Source: an uncultured Caryophanales bacterium (lineage in GTDB: Bacteria; Bacillota_I; Bacilli_A; RFN20; CAG-826). Taken from it: a stretch of DNA of 15,648 nucleotides. Positions 1 to 6,410 of the stretch are shown here, one piece after another. The DNA lies in the NCBI GenBank assembly GCA_937895315.1, contig CALAWM010000092.1, positions 1 to 15,648 on the forward strand. Direction: 5' to 3'. The position numbers were made by a program, and so were the translations under genes. Under the pieces are notes generated by a model. It was not told the origin of the DNA, did not search any database, and worked only from the letters and a program-made list of their open reading frames with translations. Each line of letters begins with the position of its first letter. Position 1 is the stretch's first letter.

Positions 1-19
1 TTTAAGCGATTTTATGTAG

Positions 20-196
20 TTATCCACGAAATCCACAAAATATGTCTGTGGATAACTATGTGGAAAACTTATTCCCTGTGGACAAAGTGGATAATTTCTA
101 AAGTTATCAACATTCATTAAAAGTTATACACAGCCTTTTCGATACATATAATGCTCTTTTTTATTATAAATCACAATGTATAAAGACTTTTCCACA
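20..196. other. oriC: oriC region: cluster of DnaA boxes
   Basis: At least eight 9-mers match the DnaA box TTATCCACA with at most one mismatch. Plus-strand copies lie at 20-28 (TTATCCACG), 104-112 (TTATCAACA), 124-132 (TTATACACA) and 188-196 (TTTTCCACA). Minus-strand copies lie at 47-55 (perfect), 59-67, 77-85 and 86-94. The four minus-strand copies are clustered between plus-strand copies. The position directly upstream of rpmH matches the dnaA-rpmH intergenic origin half of Bacillus-type chromosomes. By that synteny dnaA should begin just left of position 1 on the minus strand, but no part of it is visible. Whether this is the whole origin or one half of a bipartite one (the other half lying after dnaA) cannot be told here. 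Confidence 0.88.
163..168 (-). promoter_or_regulatory. Possible -10 of a leftward (dnaA) promoter
   Basis: A perfect TATAAT reads leftward here, in the orientation expected for dnaA. No convincing -35 lies 16-18 bp upstream, so this is a weak candidate based on the hexamer and the expected gene order. Confidence 0.25.
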
Positions 197-294
197 GAAT
201 TGTGAAGTTTTGGATGGGATTGTGATGAAAAATTACATATTTATTGGGAAAAAGGGATAAAACACATGATAATAGTCAATGTCTCAGCGCCCTC

Positions 295-320
295 ATTTTT
301 AAACTATATTATTAATATTA
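295..320. other. AT-rich tract next to the DnaA boxes
   Basis: All but one of these 26 bases are A or T. The tract lies between the DnaA-box cluster and the rpmH -35 element, and a short inverted repeat flanks it (GCCCT at 289-293, AGGGC at 321-325). It could be a DNA-unwinding element or an UP element for the rpmH promoter. Composition alone cannot separate these. Apart from this tract, the DnaA boxes and the promoters, I see no gene or RNA in positions 1-402. Confidence 0.35.
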
Positions 321-330
321 AGGGCTTTGG

Positions 331-359
331 TTGACTTTTACTATGTAAACCACTAAAAT
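331..359 (+). promoter_or_regulatory. rpmH operon promoter
   Basis: TTGACT (331-336) and TAAAAT (354-359) are separated by exactly 17 bp, a strong housekeeping sigma-A type promoter. Transcription would begin near 366. The resulting leader of about 36 nt contains the Shine-Dalgarno sequence AAGGAG at 389-394, 8 nt before the rpmH start. It should drive the rpmH-rnpA-yidC-jag operon. Confidence 0.8.
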
Positions 360-402
360 TAATCGCGAACAACTATAAGTTGTGTTTGAAGGAGAGAGTA
401 TT

Positions 403-537
403 ATGAAAAGAACATTTCAACCAAGTAAGATAAAAAGAGCCCGTGTTCACGGTTTCCGTGAAAGAATGTCCAGCCCAAGCGGACGCAAAGTTCTTCGTGC
501 TCGTCGTGCTAAAGGCCGCGCTTCTTTAACGGTCTAG
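403..537 (+). CDS. rpmH: 50S ribosomal protein L34
   Basis: This 44-residue protein is too short for most ORF callers but unmistakable. It begins [18 protein letters not shown], has the central GFRERM segment and ends in the basic [13 protein letters not shown] tail. Length and the Lys/Arg-rich composition fit bacterial L34, a small protein of the large ribosomal subunit that contacts 23S rRNA. The ATG follows an AAGGAG ribosome binding site with an 8-nt gap and the gene ends in TAG. It is the first gene of the operon and is followed after 25 nt by rnpA, the usual bacterial pairing next to the origin. The family call comes from direct reading of the translated sequence. Confidence 0.97.
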   Translation: MKRTFQPSKIKRARVHGFRERMSSPSGRKVLRARRAKGRASLTV

Positions 538-562
538 TTTTTACTACCTTTTGGGGAGCAAA

Positions 563-895
563 GTGAAAAGGGCGCATCGTATATTGAAAAATGATGATTA
601 CCAGATCATCATCAAATCTGGAAAACTAACAAAGACGTCCCTTTGCTATGGTTATTACCGACCAAATGAACTCCAAACATTACGCGTAGGCATTGCAGTC
701 AGCAAGAAAATTGGTAATGCCGTGACCCGTAATAAAGTAAAACGCCAAATAAAGGCGATTGCTAGATCATACGTAAAGACGCATGTTGGTGATTTCGTAA
801 TTGTTGCAAAAAAGGGAGTATTAACAAACACCTTCCACGACTTAGAAATTGCCATAATGAAGATATTTGCTGAAAACGGAGAAAAACATGAATAA
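563..895 (+). CDS. rnpA: Ribonuclease P protein component
   Basis: RnpA is the basic protein subunit that helps the RNase P RNA bind precursor tRNAs and remove their 5' leaders. The 110-residue product has the family signature RNxxKR as RNKVKR at residues 56-61, within the basic stretch RVGIAVSKKIGNAVTRNK. I chose the GTG at 563 because it gives the usual N-terminus (MKRAHRILKN) and sits 4 nt after GGGGAG at 553-558. An upstream in-frame TTG at 551 would overlap that ribosome binding site and has none of its own. The gene lies 25 nt after rpmH and its last 8 nt overlap the yidC start, so translation of the two is probably coupled. Confidence 0.95.
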   Translation: MKRAHRILKNDDYQIIIKSGKLTKTSLCYGYYRPNELQTLRVGIAVSKKIGNAVTRNKVKRQIKAIARSYVKTHVGDFVIVAKKGVLTNTFHDLEIAIMKIFAENGEKHE

Positions 896-2261
896 GAAAA
901 ATAAAAGAATATTGAAACTAGGGGCACTAGTTGCCGGACTTTTCGTATTGTCGGCTTGTACTGCTAGTTTTTGTTCACCCGCGGACATTAGCCATATGCT
1001 ATATAACCAAGATAGCGGTCTTGTGACGACGATTGAAAATGGGGTCGAAACAAAAACCCACAATCCGGTCATGGCGGAAATTCATGCTGGGGCCGAAAGC
1101 CAAGGCTTCCGCATTCCAAGTTTAGAGTATTATGAAAAACTCGATGAAAAAGTTTTAAACTTCTCTTTAACGAAGTTTGAAAATACCGAAGGACTTACTG
1201 GTGCAGAATTAAATAACGCTGCCCTTAAAAAATATGGCTACCTTAAGTTTTTAGGAACTTCAGGAGCGACCACTCCGAGCGAGGGTGATGCCTTATGGGG
1301 TAACTGGACATTATGGACTTATGAAATTGGTCAAGAAATTGGTATTGAAAATGTTCCTGATCGTGACTTCTCTAATTATTATAAGAATACAATCTATGGC
1401 AAGATTCAAGCAAACCGGTCATGTATCGCAATTTATGATGGAGAATACGGTCCAGAAGACAATAAAATTCCTGTTACATCGAAAACTTGGAAAGACGCTT
1501 TTGATCGTGGTGTAATTGAAGGATTATTTGTCTATCCAATTGCTGCCTTCATTGAAGTCTTAACCAAAGCATTTGGCGCCGGTGGATGGGGCCAAATTTG
1601 GGCAATCTTAATTACAACCATTACTGTCCGGGGATTATTAATATTAGTAACCCTTAAACAAACAATCGGGGCGCAAAAGATGCAAACCTTGCAACCTGAA
1701 CTAGAAAAGATTCAACAAAAATATCCAAATTCGGATAAAAACCAATATGAAAAACAAGCCTTAGCCCAAGCGCAAATGGCTTTATATAAGAAACACGGTG
1801 TTAATCCGCTTGGTTCAATATTAGTTATGCTCCTTCAATTCCCAATCTTTATTGCGGTTTGGGGTGCGATGACTGGTTCGGCAAGTTTAGCAAGTGACGC
1901 TGTCATGGGTTTAAACTTAAGTTCCTTACTTGGTCAATCAATGATTAACAACTGGTTTACTAGTGGCTGGTGGACAGCATGGGTTTTATTCTTACTTATG
2001 ACTATTACCCAATTTATTTCCACGAGACTTTCAACCTGGCTCAACAAGAGCAAACAAAAAGAATTAGAAAAAACGACGGTAAACCCTGCTGCCGAAAAAC
2101 AGAAAAAACAATCAAAAATGATGATGAATATTATGTTCATTATGATTATCTTCATGTCCTTTAGCTTACCAGCAGCAATGGGAGTGTACTGGTTCGCCGG
2201 TGCTATTATTAGTATTGCGCAAACCTTAATCGTGCACTATGCCATGAAAGGAAAGAAATAA
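888..2261 (+). CDS. yidC: Membrane protein insertase YidC, lipoprotein form with large extracellular domain
   Basis: YidC/Oxa1 insertase places proteins in the cytoplasmic membrane, alone or with Sec. The 457-residue product starts with a lipoprotein signal: basic residues, a hydrophobic core, and a lipobox LSAC with the lipid-modified Cys at residue 24. Residues 25 to about 205 form a soluble extracellular region. The Oxa1 core follows, from about residue 209 to the end, with five hydrophobic segments. R248 in the segment TTITVRGLL corresponds to the conserved groove arginine, and a charged cytoplasmic hairpin with QPELEKIQQKYP follows it. The ATG at 888 has GGAG at 878-881; an upstream in-frame ATG at 867 lies inside rnpA and gives a poor signal peptide. 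Gram-positive homologs are usually about 260-290 residues, so the extracellular part is enlarged. Confidence 0.94.
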   Translation: MNKKNKRILKLGALVAGLFVLSACTASFCSPADISHMLYNQDSGLVTTIENGVETKTHNPVMAEIHAGAESQGFRIPSLEYYEKLDEKVLNFSLTKFENTEGLTGAELNNAALKKYGYLKFLGTSGATTPSEGDALWGNWTLWTYEIGQEIGIENVPDRDFSNYYKNTIYGKIQANRSCIAIYDGEYGPEDNKIPVTSKTWKDAFDRGVIEGLFVYPIAAFIEVLTKAFGAGGWGQIWAILITTITVRGLLILVTLKQTIGAQKMQTLQPELEKIQQKYPNSDKNQYEKQALAQAQMALYKKHGVNPLGSILVMLLQFPIFIAVWGAMTGSASLASDAVMGLNLSSLLGQSMINNWFTSGWWTAWVLFLLMTITQFISTRLSTWLNKSKQKELEKTTVNPAAEKQKKQSKMMMNIMFIMIIFMSFSLPAAMGVYWFAGAIISIAQTLIVHYAMKGKK

Positions 2262-2262
2262 T

Positions 2263-2877
2263 ATGCGTATTTTTGAAGCAAAAAACATTGATGAAGTATT
2301 AAAACTTGCCAGCGAAGATCTCGGTATTCAAATTCATGATTTAATTTATGATGTCATTGAAGAAAAGAAAGGACTCTTTAAGAGTTCAATCAAAATTAGT
2401 GTTTATGAAACGACCGATTATATTGATTACGCCGTTAAATACTTGAAAACAGTTGTCGAAGCCCTTGGTTTCAAACCAGAATTTCGGACTGAACTTGATG
2501 GAGATATCATTAAAATTGAACTGAGCACCAATCACAATAGTATTTTGATTGGCAAAAATGGTAAAACTTTATTAGCCTTAAATGAAATCGTTTTAGTGGC
2601 TTTAACCGCGAAGTTTAAAAAACGGATCAGAGTACTTCTTGACATAAATGAATACAAAGTTGATCGCTATCGTAAAGTTGTAAGCATTGCTAAAAGAGTG
2701 GCAGGCGAAGTTGCAAAAACCAAACAAGATACCGCCCTTGAACCAATGCCAAGTGATGAACGAAGAGCAATTCATAACGCCCTTAGTGAATATCGAAATG
2801 TTACAACCGAATCAGTGGGAACAGGACGTGACCGCCAAGTCGTCATCCGCTACCGGAAACCCGGAAAAGGCGAATAA
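2263..2877 (+). CDS. jag: RNA-binding protein Jag/KhpB (EloR)
   Basis: This cytoplasmic RNA-binding protein is linked in other Bacillota to cell elongation and small-RNA biology, and it acts with KhpA. The 204 residues show the three expected parts. A Jag-N domain covers residues 1 to about 50, including the KKGLF motif. A KH domain has its GxxG loop as GKNG at 97-100. A C-terminal R3H domain carries R-x3-H at R167/H171 within DERRAIHNAL. The start codon is separated from the yidC stop by one base, with AGGAAAG just upstream inside yidC, so the two are almost certainly translationally coupled. yidC-jag adjacency is the standard arrangement. A terminator follows at once. Confidence 0.94.
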   Translation: MRIFEAKNIDEVLKLASEDLGIQIHDLIYDVIEEKKGLFKSSIKISVYETTDYIDYAVKYLKTVVEALGFKPEFRTELDGDIIKIELSTNHNSILIGKNGKTLLALNEIVLVALTAKFKKRIRVLLDINEYKVDRYRKVVSIAKRVAGEVAKTKQDTALEPMPSDERRAIHNALSEYRNVTTESVGTGRDRQVVIRYRKPGKGE

Positions 2878-2896
2878 GTTAAGTTAACAAATAAAT

Positions 2897-2920
2897 ACCA
2901 CCTCTATAAGGTGGTTTTTT
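2897..2920 (+). terminator. Rho-independent terminator of the rpmH operon
   Basis: A perfect 7-bp stem (ACCACCT at 2897-2903 with AGGTGGT at 2909-2915) has a 5-nt loop and runs into a stretch of six T ending at 2920. It lies 20 bp after the jag stop. Confidence 0.9.
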
Positions 2921-2948
2921 ATTACAAAAAGGCAGTATATGCTAAAAT
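2921..2948 (+). promoter_or_regulatory. mnmE operon promoter, probably giving a leaderless mRNA
   Basis: An extended -10 (TGC then TAAAAT at 2943-2948) has ATTACA at 2921-2926 as a 16-bp-spaced, 4-of-6 match to -35. The start site expected 7 nt after the -10 is 2955, the A of the mnmE ATG. No Shine-Dalgarno sequence precedes that ATG. Confidence 0.6.
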
Positions 2949-2954
2949 AATGAC

Positions 2955-4277
2955 ATGTTAGATACTATTGTTTCATTAGCGACTCCACCCATGATGGGTG
3001 CCCTTGCGGTCATTAGATTATCAGGACCAGAAGCTTTTAAAATTGTCACTAAAAGTTTTACAAAGGACTTAACAATCTTAAAAGAAAAAGCAATTGTCTA
3101 TGGCAAACTTTTTGATGATGAAGAATTAGTCGATGAAGTTGTTGCTTTTTGTTTTGTCGCCCCGCACTCCTTTACGGGCGAAGATGTTGTCGAAATTAGT
3201 TGTCATGGGAGCATGCTTATCGCCAATGAAATTATTACTTTAATGGTTAAAAATGGTGCCCGACTTGCCGTCCCTGGTGAATTTAGTAACCGAGCATATT
3301 TAAATGCCAAGGTAGATTTAGTGCAAGCGGAAGCCATCAATGACATGATCAACGCGACAACCCAAGAAGCCAAGAAATTATCGCTTTTATCTTTAGTCGG
3401 AGAAACAAGCAAAATTGTTTATCCAATTAGAGAAAGACTGGCAGATATTTTAAGTCTTATTGAAGTAAATATTGATTATCCCGAATATCAAGATATTGAG
3501 CAAGCAAATTATGCCCTAGTTATTAGTGAAGTAAATGAAATAAATAAAGAAATTGGTCGCCTCATCAAAGAAGGACGCCAAGGACAAATAATTAAAGAAG
3601 GTATTAAAGTGGCAATTGTTGGTGCGCCAAACGTCGGCAAGTCTTCACTTTTAAATGCCTTACTTAAAGAAGATAAAGCAATCGTAACGGATATTGCGGG
3701 GACAACAAGAGATGTTGTTGAAGGGGAAATTAATCTTGAAGGATTAAAACTTCTGCTCCTAGATACCGCGGGTATTAGGGAAAGTAGTGACGTAATTGAA
3801 AATATCGGTATTCAAAAATCAAAGGCCTCAATAAATTCTGCTGATTTAGTAATTTATGTAAAAGATGCGGAAAATGCCAATGTTGAAGATGAATTTGCTG
3901 CATTAGTTAAAGATAAAAGAGTAATAACGGTATATAACAAGGCTGATAAAGTTAAGAAAAAAGACCCGGAAAAATTATATATAAGTGCCCTTGAAAATGA
4001 TTTAAGTGCATTAGAAAAAGCAATTGCAAAAACGGTGGGGGTCGATAAAGAAAGTTATTTACGGCCAAGTTTAAATAACGCCCGTCAACTTGCTTTATTA
4101 CGGAAGACGTATGAGCAATTAGAAATTGCTAAACATGAAGCTGAAATTGAGATAAGTCTTGATTTAATTAGTGTATCCTTACAACAAGCTTTCTTTACGA
4201 TTAAAGAAATTCTTGGAGAAAACGTTGATAATGATTTAAGTAAGGAAATCTTTTCTAGATTTTGTGTAGGTAAATAA
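2955..4277 (+). CDS. mnmE: tRNA modification GTPase MnmE
   Basis: MnmE works with MnmG to modify the wobble uridine (position 34) of certain tRNAs using a formyl-folate donor and GTP hydrolysis. The 440-residue product has the N-terminal folate-binding domain (TIVSLATPPMMGALAVIRLSG and the CHGS segment). Its inserted G domain has P-loop GAPNVGKSS at 223-231, DIAGTTRD from 246, DTAG at 270-273 and NKAD at 328-331. It ends in the invariant FCVGK, which supplies the Cys of the C-terminal motif, so it is complete though slightly shorter than the common 450-460. No ribosome binding site precedes the ATG. mnmG is not next to it here, unlike in many origin regions. The tatD start follows after one base. 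Confidence 0.96.
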   Translation: MLDTIVSLATPPMMGALAVIRLSGPEAFKIVTKSFTKDLTILKEKAIVYGKLFDDEELVDEVVAFCFVAPHSFTGEDVVEISCHGSMLIANEIITLMVKNGARLAVPGEFSNRAYLNAKVDLVQAEAINDMINATTQEAKKLSLLSLVGETSKIVYPIRERLADILSLIEVNIDYPEYQDIEQANYALVISEVNEINKEIGRLIKEGRQGQIIKEGIKVAIVGAPNVGKSSLLNALLKEDKAIVTDIAGTTRDVVEGEINLEGLKLLLLDTAGIRESSDVIENIGIQKSKASINSADLVIYVKDAENANVEDEFAALVKDKRVITVYNKADKVKKKDPEKLYISALENDLSALEKAIAKTVGVDKESYLRPSLNNARQLALLRKTYEQLEIAKHEAEIEISLDLISVSLQQAFFTIKEILGENVDNDLSKEIFSRFCVGK

Positions 4278-4278
4278 T

Positions 4279-5052
4279 ATGTTTTTTGACACCCATTGTC
4301 ATTTAAATGATAAAGCCTTCAAAGATGATATTGAAGGATATATTCAAAGAGCGAAAGACGAAGGAGTAACGAGACTATTAGTCATCGCCTGGGACATTTC
4401 ATCAAGCAAAAAAGCGATTAAACTCGCCGATATGTATGAAAATGTTTATGCGGCAGTCGGCATTCATCCTGTTGATGCCGTGAGAACGCCAAAAAGTGAT
4501 CTCTTGATCCTTGAAAAATTATTAACTCATCCAAAAGTTGTTGCCCTCGGGGAAATTGGTTTAGATTACCACTGGATTAAAGATTTAAATGAACGGCAAA
4601 TTGAGCATGAATTTTTTACTGCTCAAATTAAACTTGCAAACAAATATAAAAAACCAATAATTATTCATATGCGTGACGCCACTGAAGATACTTATAACGT
4701 ATTGAAAGACAATAGACCAGACTATGAAGGAATAATGCATTCATATAGCGCTTCAAAAGAAATGGTTAAACCTTTTATTGATTTAGGATTCTACATTGGA
4801 TTAGGGGGACCCGTCACCTATTTAAACGCCAAAGAACCAAAAGAAGTTGCAAAAGTTGTGCCAAAAGATCGACTTCTTCTGGAAACAGATGCACCCTATC
4901 TTTCTCCACATCCTTTCCGTGGCAAACAAAATGAAAGTAGTAGAATACCTATCATTGCCCAGATGATCGCCGATTTACGAAATGAGTCCGTTGAAGAGGT
5001 TGGAAAATACACTACTGAAAATGCCCTTCGATTATTAAAGATAGAGCAATGA
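4279..5052 (+). CDS. tatD: TatD family metal-dependent hydrolase (DNase)
   Basis: TatD enzymes are TIM-barrel metal hydrolases with 3'-exonuclease activity on DNA or RNA and proposed roles in repair. The 257-residue product carries the full metal site: H6 and H8 in FFDTHCHLND, E92 in GEIGLDYHW, H130 in IIIHMRDA, H154 in MHSYSAS and D204 in LETDAPYLSP. These positions nearly equal those of well-studied members. Translation starts one base after mnmE, and the stop overlaps rnmV as ATGA. The position corresponds to yabD of B. subtilis, upstream of rnmV and rsmA. The TGA stop of this gene, together with exclusive use of TGG for tryptophan, supports the standard code. Confidence 0.93.
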   Translation: MFFDTHCHLNDKAFKDDIEGYIQRAKDEGVTRLLVIAWDISSSKKAIKLADMYENVYAAVGIHPVDAVRTPKSDLLILEKLLTHPKVVALGEIGLDYHWIKDLNERQIEHEFFTAQIKLANKYKKPIIIHMRDATEDTYNVLKDNRPDYEGIMHSYSASKEMVKPFIDLGFYIGLGGPVTYLNAKEPKEVAKVVPKDRLLLETDAPYLSPHPFRGKQNESSRIPIIAQMIADLRNESVEEVGKYTTENALRLLKIEQ

Positions 5053-5582
5053 AAACACTAATAAATGCGATCTTTGTTGTTGAAGGTAAAAATGATAGCG
5101 ATAGACTCCAAAAAGTTGGTGTCCCTTACGTAGTAAGTACGGAAGGCCTTAAAGTTCCACGTGAAACAATAGAACACTTAAAAGCTTTATCTAAAGTGCA
5201 CCCCATTGTTGTGCTCACCGATCCCGATGGTCCGGGTGCAAAAATCCGTGAAAAAATAAGGAAAGAAATTGATAGTATTATTGTTATTGATATTCCTAAA
5301 AATAAGGCGATAAGCAAGGGAACGGTTGGCATTGAAAATGTCCCACTTACGGAACTTAAAACGATTATATATCCATACACTAAAGAGATTTTTGTCACAA
5401 ATTCTGATGTGTCTTTTGTTGATCTCATTAATTTAAACTTAATTGGTGCCAGTTCTAGAAAACAAAAAGCACTTATTTTTCAAAAACTACATGTTTTACC
5501 AAAAAATAGTAAGAGTCTATTGATGCAAATTCATCTATTAAATATATCGCGCAACGCATTAAAGGAGGCTTTGAATGAATAA
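5049..5582 (+). CDS. rnmV: Ribonuclease M5 (5S rRNA maturation)
   Basis: RNase M5 trims both ends of precursor 5S rRNA in low-GC Gram-positive bacteria. The 177-residue protein has an N-terminal TOPRIM domain with the catalytic Glu at E12 (FVVEGKND) and the DxD pair D58/D60 (VVLTDPDGPG). The family segment KGTVGIENVPL follows, then an RNA-binding C-terminal half. The start overlaps the tatD stop by 4 nt (ATGA) and only a weak GAG lies upstream, so coupling is likely. Its last 8 nt overlap rsmA. The codons for V36 to T40 (VPRET) form a parS-like site, described separately. Confidence 0.94.
   Translation: MKTLINAIFVVEGKNDSDRLQKVGVPYVVSTEGLKVPRETIEHLKALSKVHPIVVLTDPDGPGAKIREKIRKEIDSIIVIDIPKNKAISKGTVGIENVPLTELKTIIYPYTKEIFVTNSDVSFVDLINLNLIGASSRKQKALIFQKLHVLPKNSKSLLMQIHLLNISRNALKEALNE
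5153..5168. promoter_or_regulatory. parS: parS-like ParB binding site 1 (inside rnmV)
   Basis: AGTTCCACGTGAAACA matches the Bacillota parS consensus TGTTNCACGTGAAACA at 15 of 16 positions. The only difference is the outermost base. The near-palindromic core around CACGTG is intact. It lies about 5 kb from the DnaA-box cluster, where parS sites normally concentrate. Confidence 0.85.
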
Positions 5583-6363
5583 GGTCCTAATCAATGATAT
5601 TTTATCGAAAAATAACCTCTCACCTCAGAAAGCAAAAGGACAAAACTTTTTAGTAGATGATGACATCTGTCGAGTGATTGTTGAGTTTCTTCACCCACAC
5701 TATGACCACGTGCTTGAAGTAGGTCCTGGACTTGGATCACTTACCGAACATCTCGTACAGAAAACCAAAAACCTCATTGCCGTTGAACTTGACCGTGGTT
5801 ATGTCAAATACCTACAAGAAATATATACTAACGCAACAATTATTGAAAAAGATTTCCTAAAATATATAGTTCCACGTGAAACAAAAGCAGTTATAAGTAA
5901 TATTCCTTATTACATAACAACCAAAATTATTGAAAAGGTAATATTAGATACCCCTAATCTTGATGTTTTTGTATTTATGACCCAAAAAGATTTAAAGGAC
6001 CGTTTTTTTGCTAAACCAAATTCGAAAGAATATGGACCGCTCCCCATCTTATTATCATTAACAGGGACTATTGAGCAAAAAATGATTGTTACTGCCGACA
6101 AATTTTATCCTATGCCAAATGTTGATTCGGCCGTATTCCGCTTCAAACGGCACGAAATTAATTTTGACATTAGAGAATTTTATAAATTTTTAAAGTTTGT
6201 TTTTATTAATCGTCGGAAGAAACTCTTTAATAATCTTAAAAATCAATATAACGGTGAGTTAGTCAATAAACTATTTAATGAACTAAAAATTGATGAAAAT
6301 ATAAGGATTGAAGCCTTAGGTCCAAGTATGCTTTTGACAATATATGACACTTTAAACAAATAG
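5575..6363 (+). CDS. rsmA: 16S rRNA dimethyladenosine transferase RsmA (KsgA)
   Basis: RsmA dimethylates two adjacent adenosines near the 3' end of 16S rRNA with S-adenosylmethionine, a late step in 30S maturation. The 262-residue product has the QNFLVDDDI lead-in at 23-31, SAM motif I EVGPGLGSL at 48-56, the acidic ELD at 71-73 and the catalytic NIPY at 109-112. The ATG has the strongest ribosome binding site of the window (AAAGGAGG at 5561-5568, 6-nt gap). It overlaps the rnmV stop by 8 nt, with the same ATGAATAA junction as rnpA-yidC. Adjacency to rnmV is standard in Bacillota. The codons for VPRET at 99-103 contain the second parS-like site. Confidence 0.96.
   Translation: MNKVLINDILSKNNLSPQKAKGQNFLVDDDICRVIVEFLHPHYDHVLEVGPGLGSLTEHLVQKTKNLIAVELDRGYVKYLQEIYTNATIIEKDFLKYIVPRETKAVISNIPYYITTKIIEKVILDTPNLDVFVFMTQKDLKDRFFAKPNSKEYGPLPILLSLTGTIEQKMIVTADKFYPMPNVDSAVFRFKRHEINFDIREFYKFLKFVFINRRKKLFNNLKNQYNGELVNKLFNELKIDENIRIEALGPSMLLTIYDTLNK
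5868..5883. promoter_or_regulatory. parS: parS-like ParB binding site 2 (inside rsmA)
   Basis: The 16 bases are identical to site 1 in rnmV, 715 bp upstream. The exact repeat spans 17 bp (5153-5169 and 5868-5884). It again matches the parS consensus at 15 of 16 positions with the same outer mismatch. Confidence 0.85.
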
Positions 6364-6398
6364 CAATAAAAAAGCAGGAATTTACGAGGCAATTAAGG

Positions 6399-6404
6399 TA
6401 TGAT
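6399..6404 (+). promoter_or_regulatory. Possible -10 for a leaderless ispE transcript
   Basis: TATGAT ends 6 bp before the ispE ATG, so a start site 7 nt downstream would be the A of that ATG. No -35 of note and no usable Shine-Dalgarno sequence is visible in the 47-bp gap after rsmA. The placement copies that of the mnmE promoter. Confidence 0.4.
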
Positions 6405-6410
6405 TAGGTT

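Noticed and set aside
147..152. Plus-strand TATAAT as a second rpmH promoter
   Set aside because: No -35 resembling TTGACA at 16-18 bp; it lies in AT-rich origin DNA, where such hexamers arise easily.
551..562. TTG start for rnpA at 551
   Set aside because: It would put the GGGGAG ribosome binding site inside the gene and has none of its own. The GTG at 563 gives the conserved N-terminus.
867..887. Upstream ATG for yidC at 867
   Set aside because: It lies inside rnpA, has no ribosome binding site and adds charged residues before a normal lipoprotein signal. The ATG at 888 has GGAG at the right distance.
655..927. Open frames of 60-110 codons opposite or inside rnpA, yidC, mnmE, glmU, ppdK and the ABC genes
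   Set aside because: They overlap well-supported genes in other frames, show no recognisable domain and have no ribosome binding site of note.
4279..5052. Mycoplasma-type code with TGA read as tryptophan
   Set aside because: TGA ends tatD exactly at the rnmV start, and all tryptophans in the Trp-rich YidC and other genes are TGG.
5707..5712. CACGTG in rsmA as a third parS site
   Set aside because: The flanks (ACCACGTGCTTG) do not match the GTT/AAC arms of parS.
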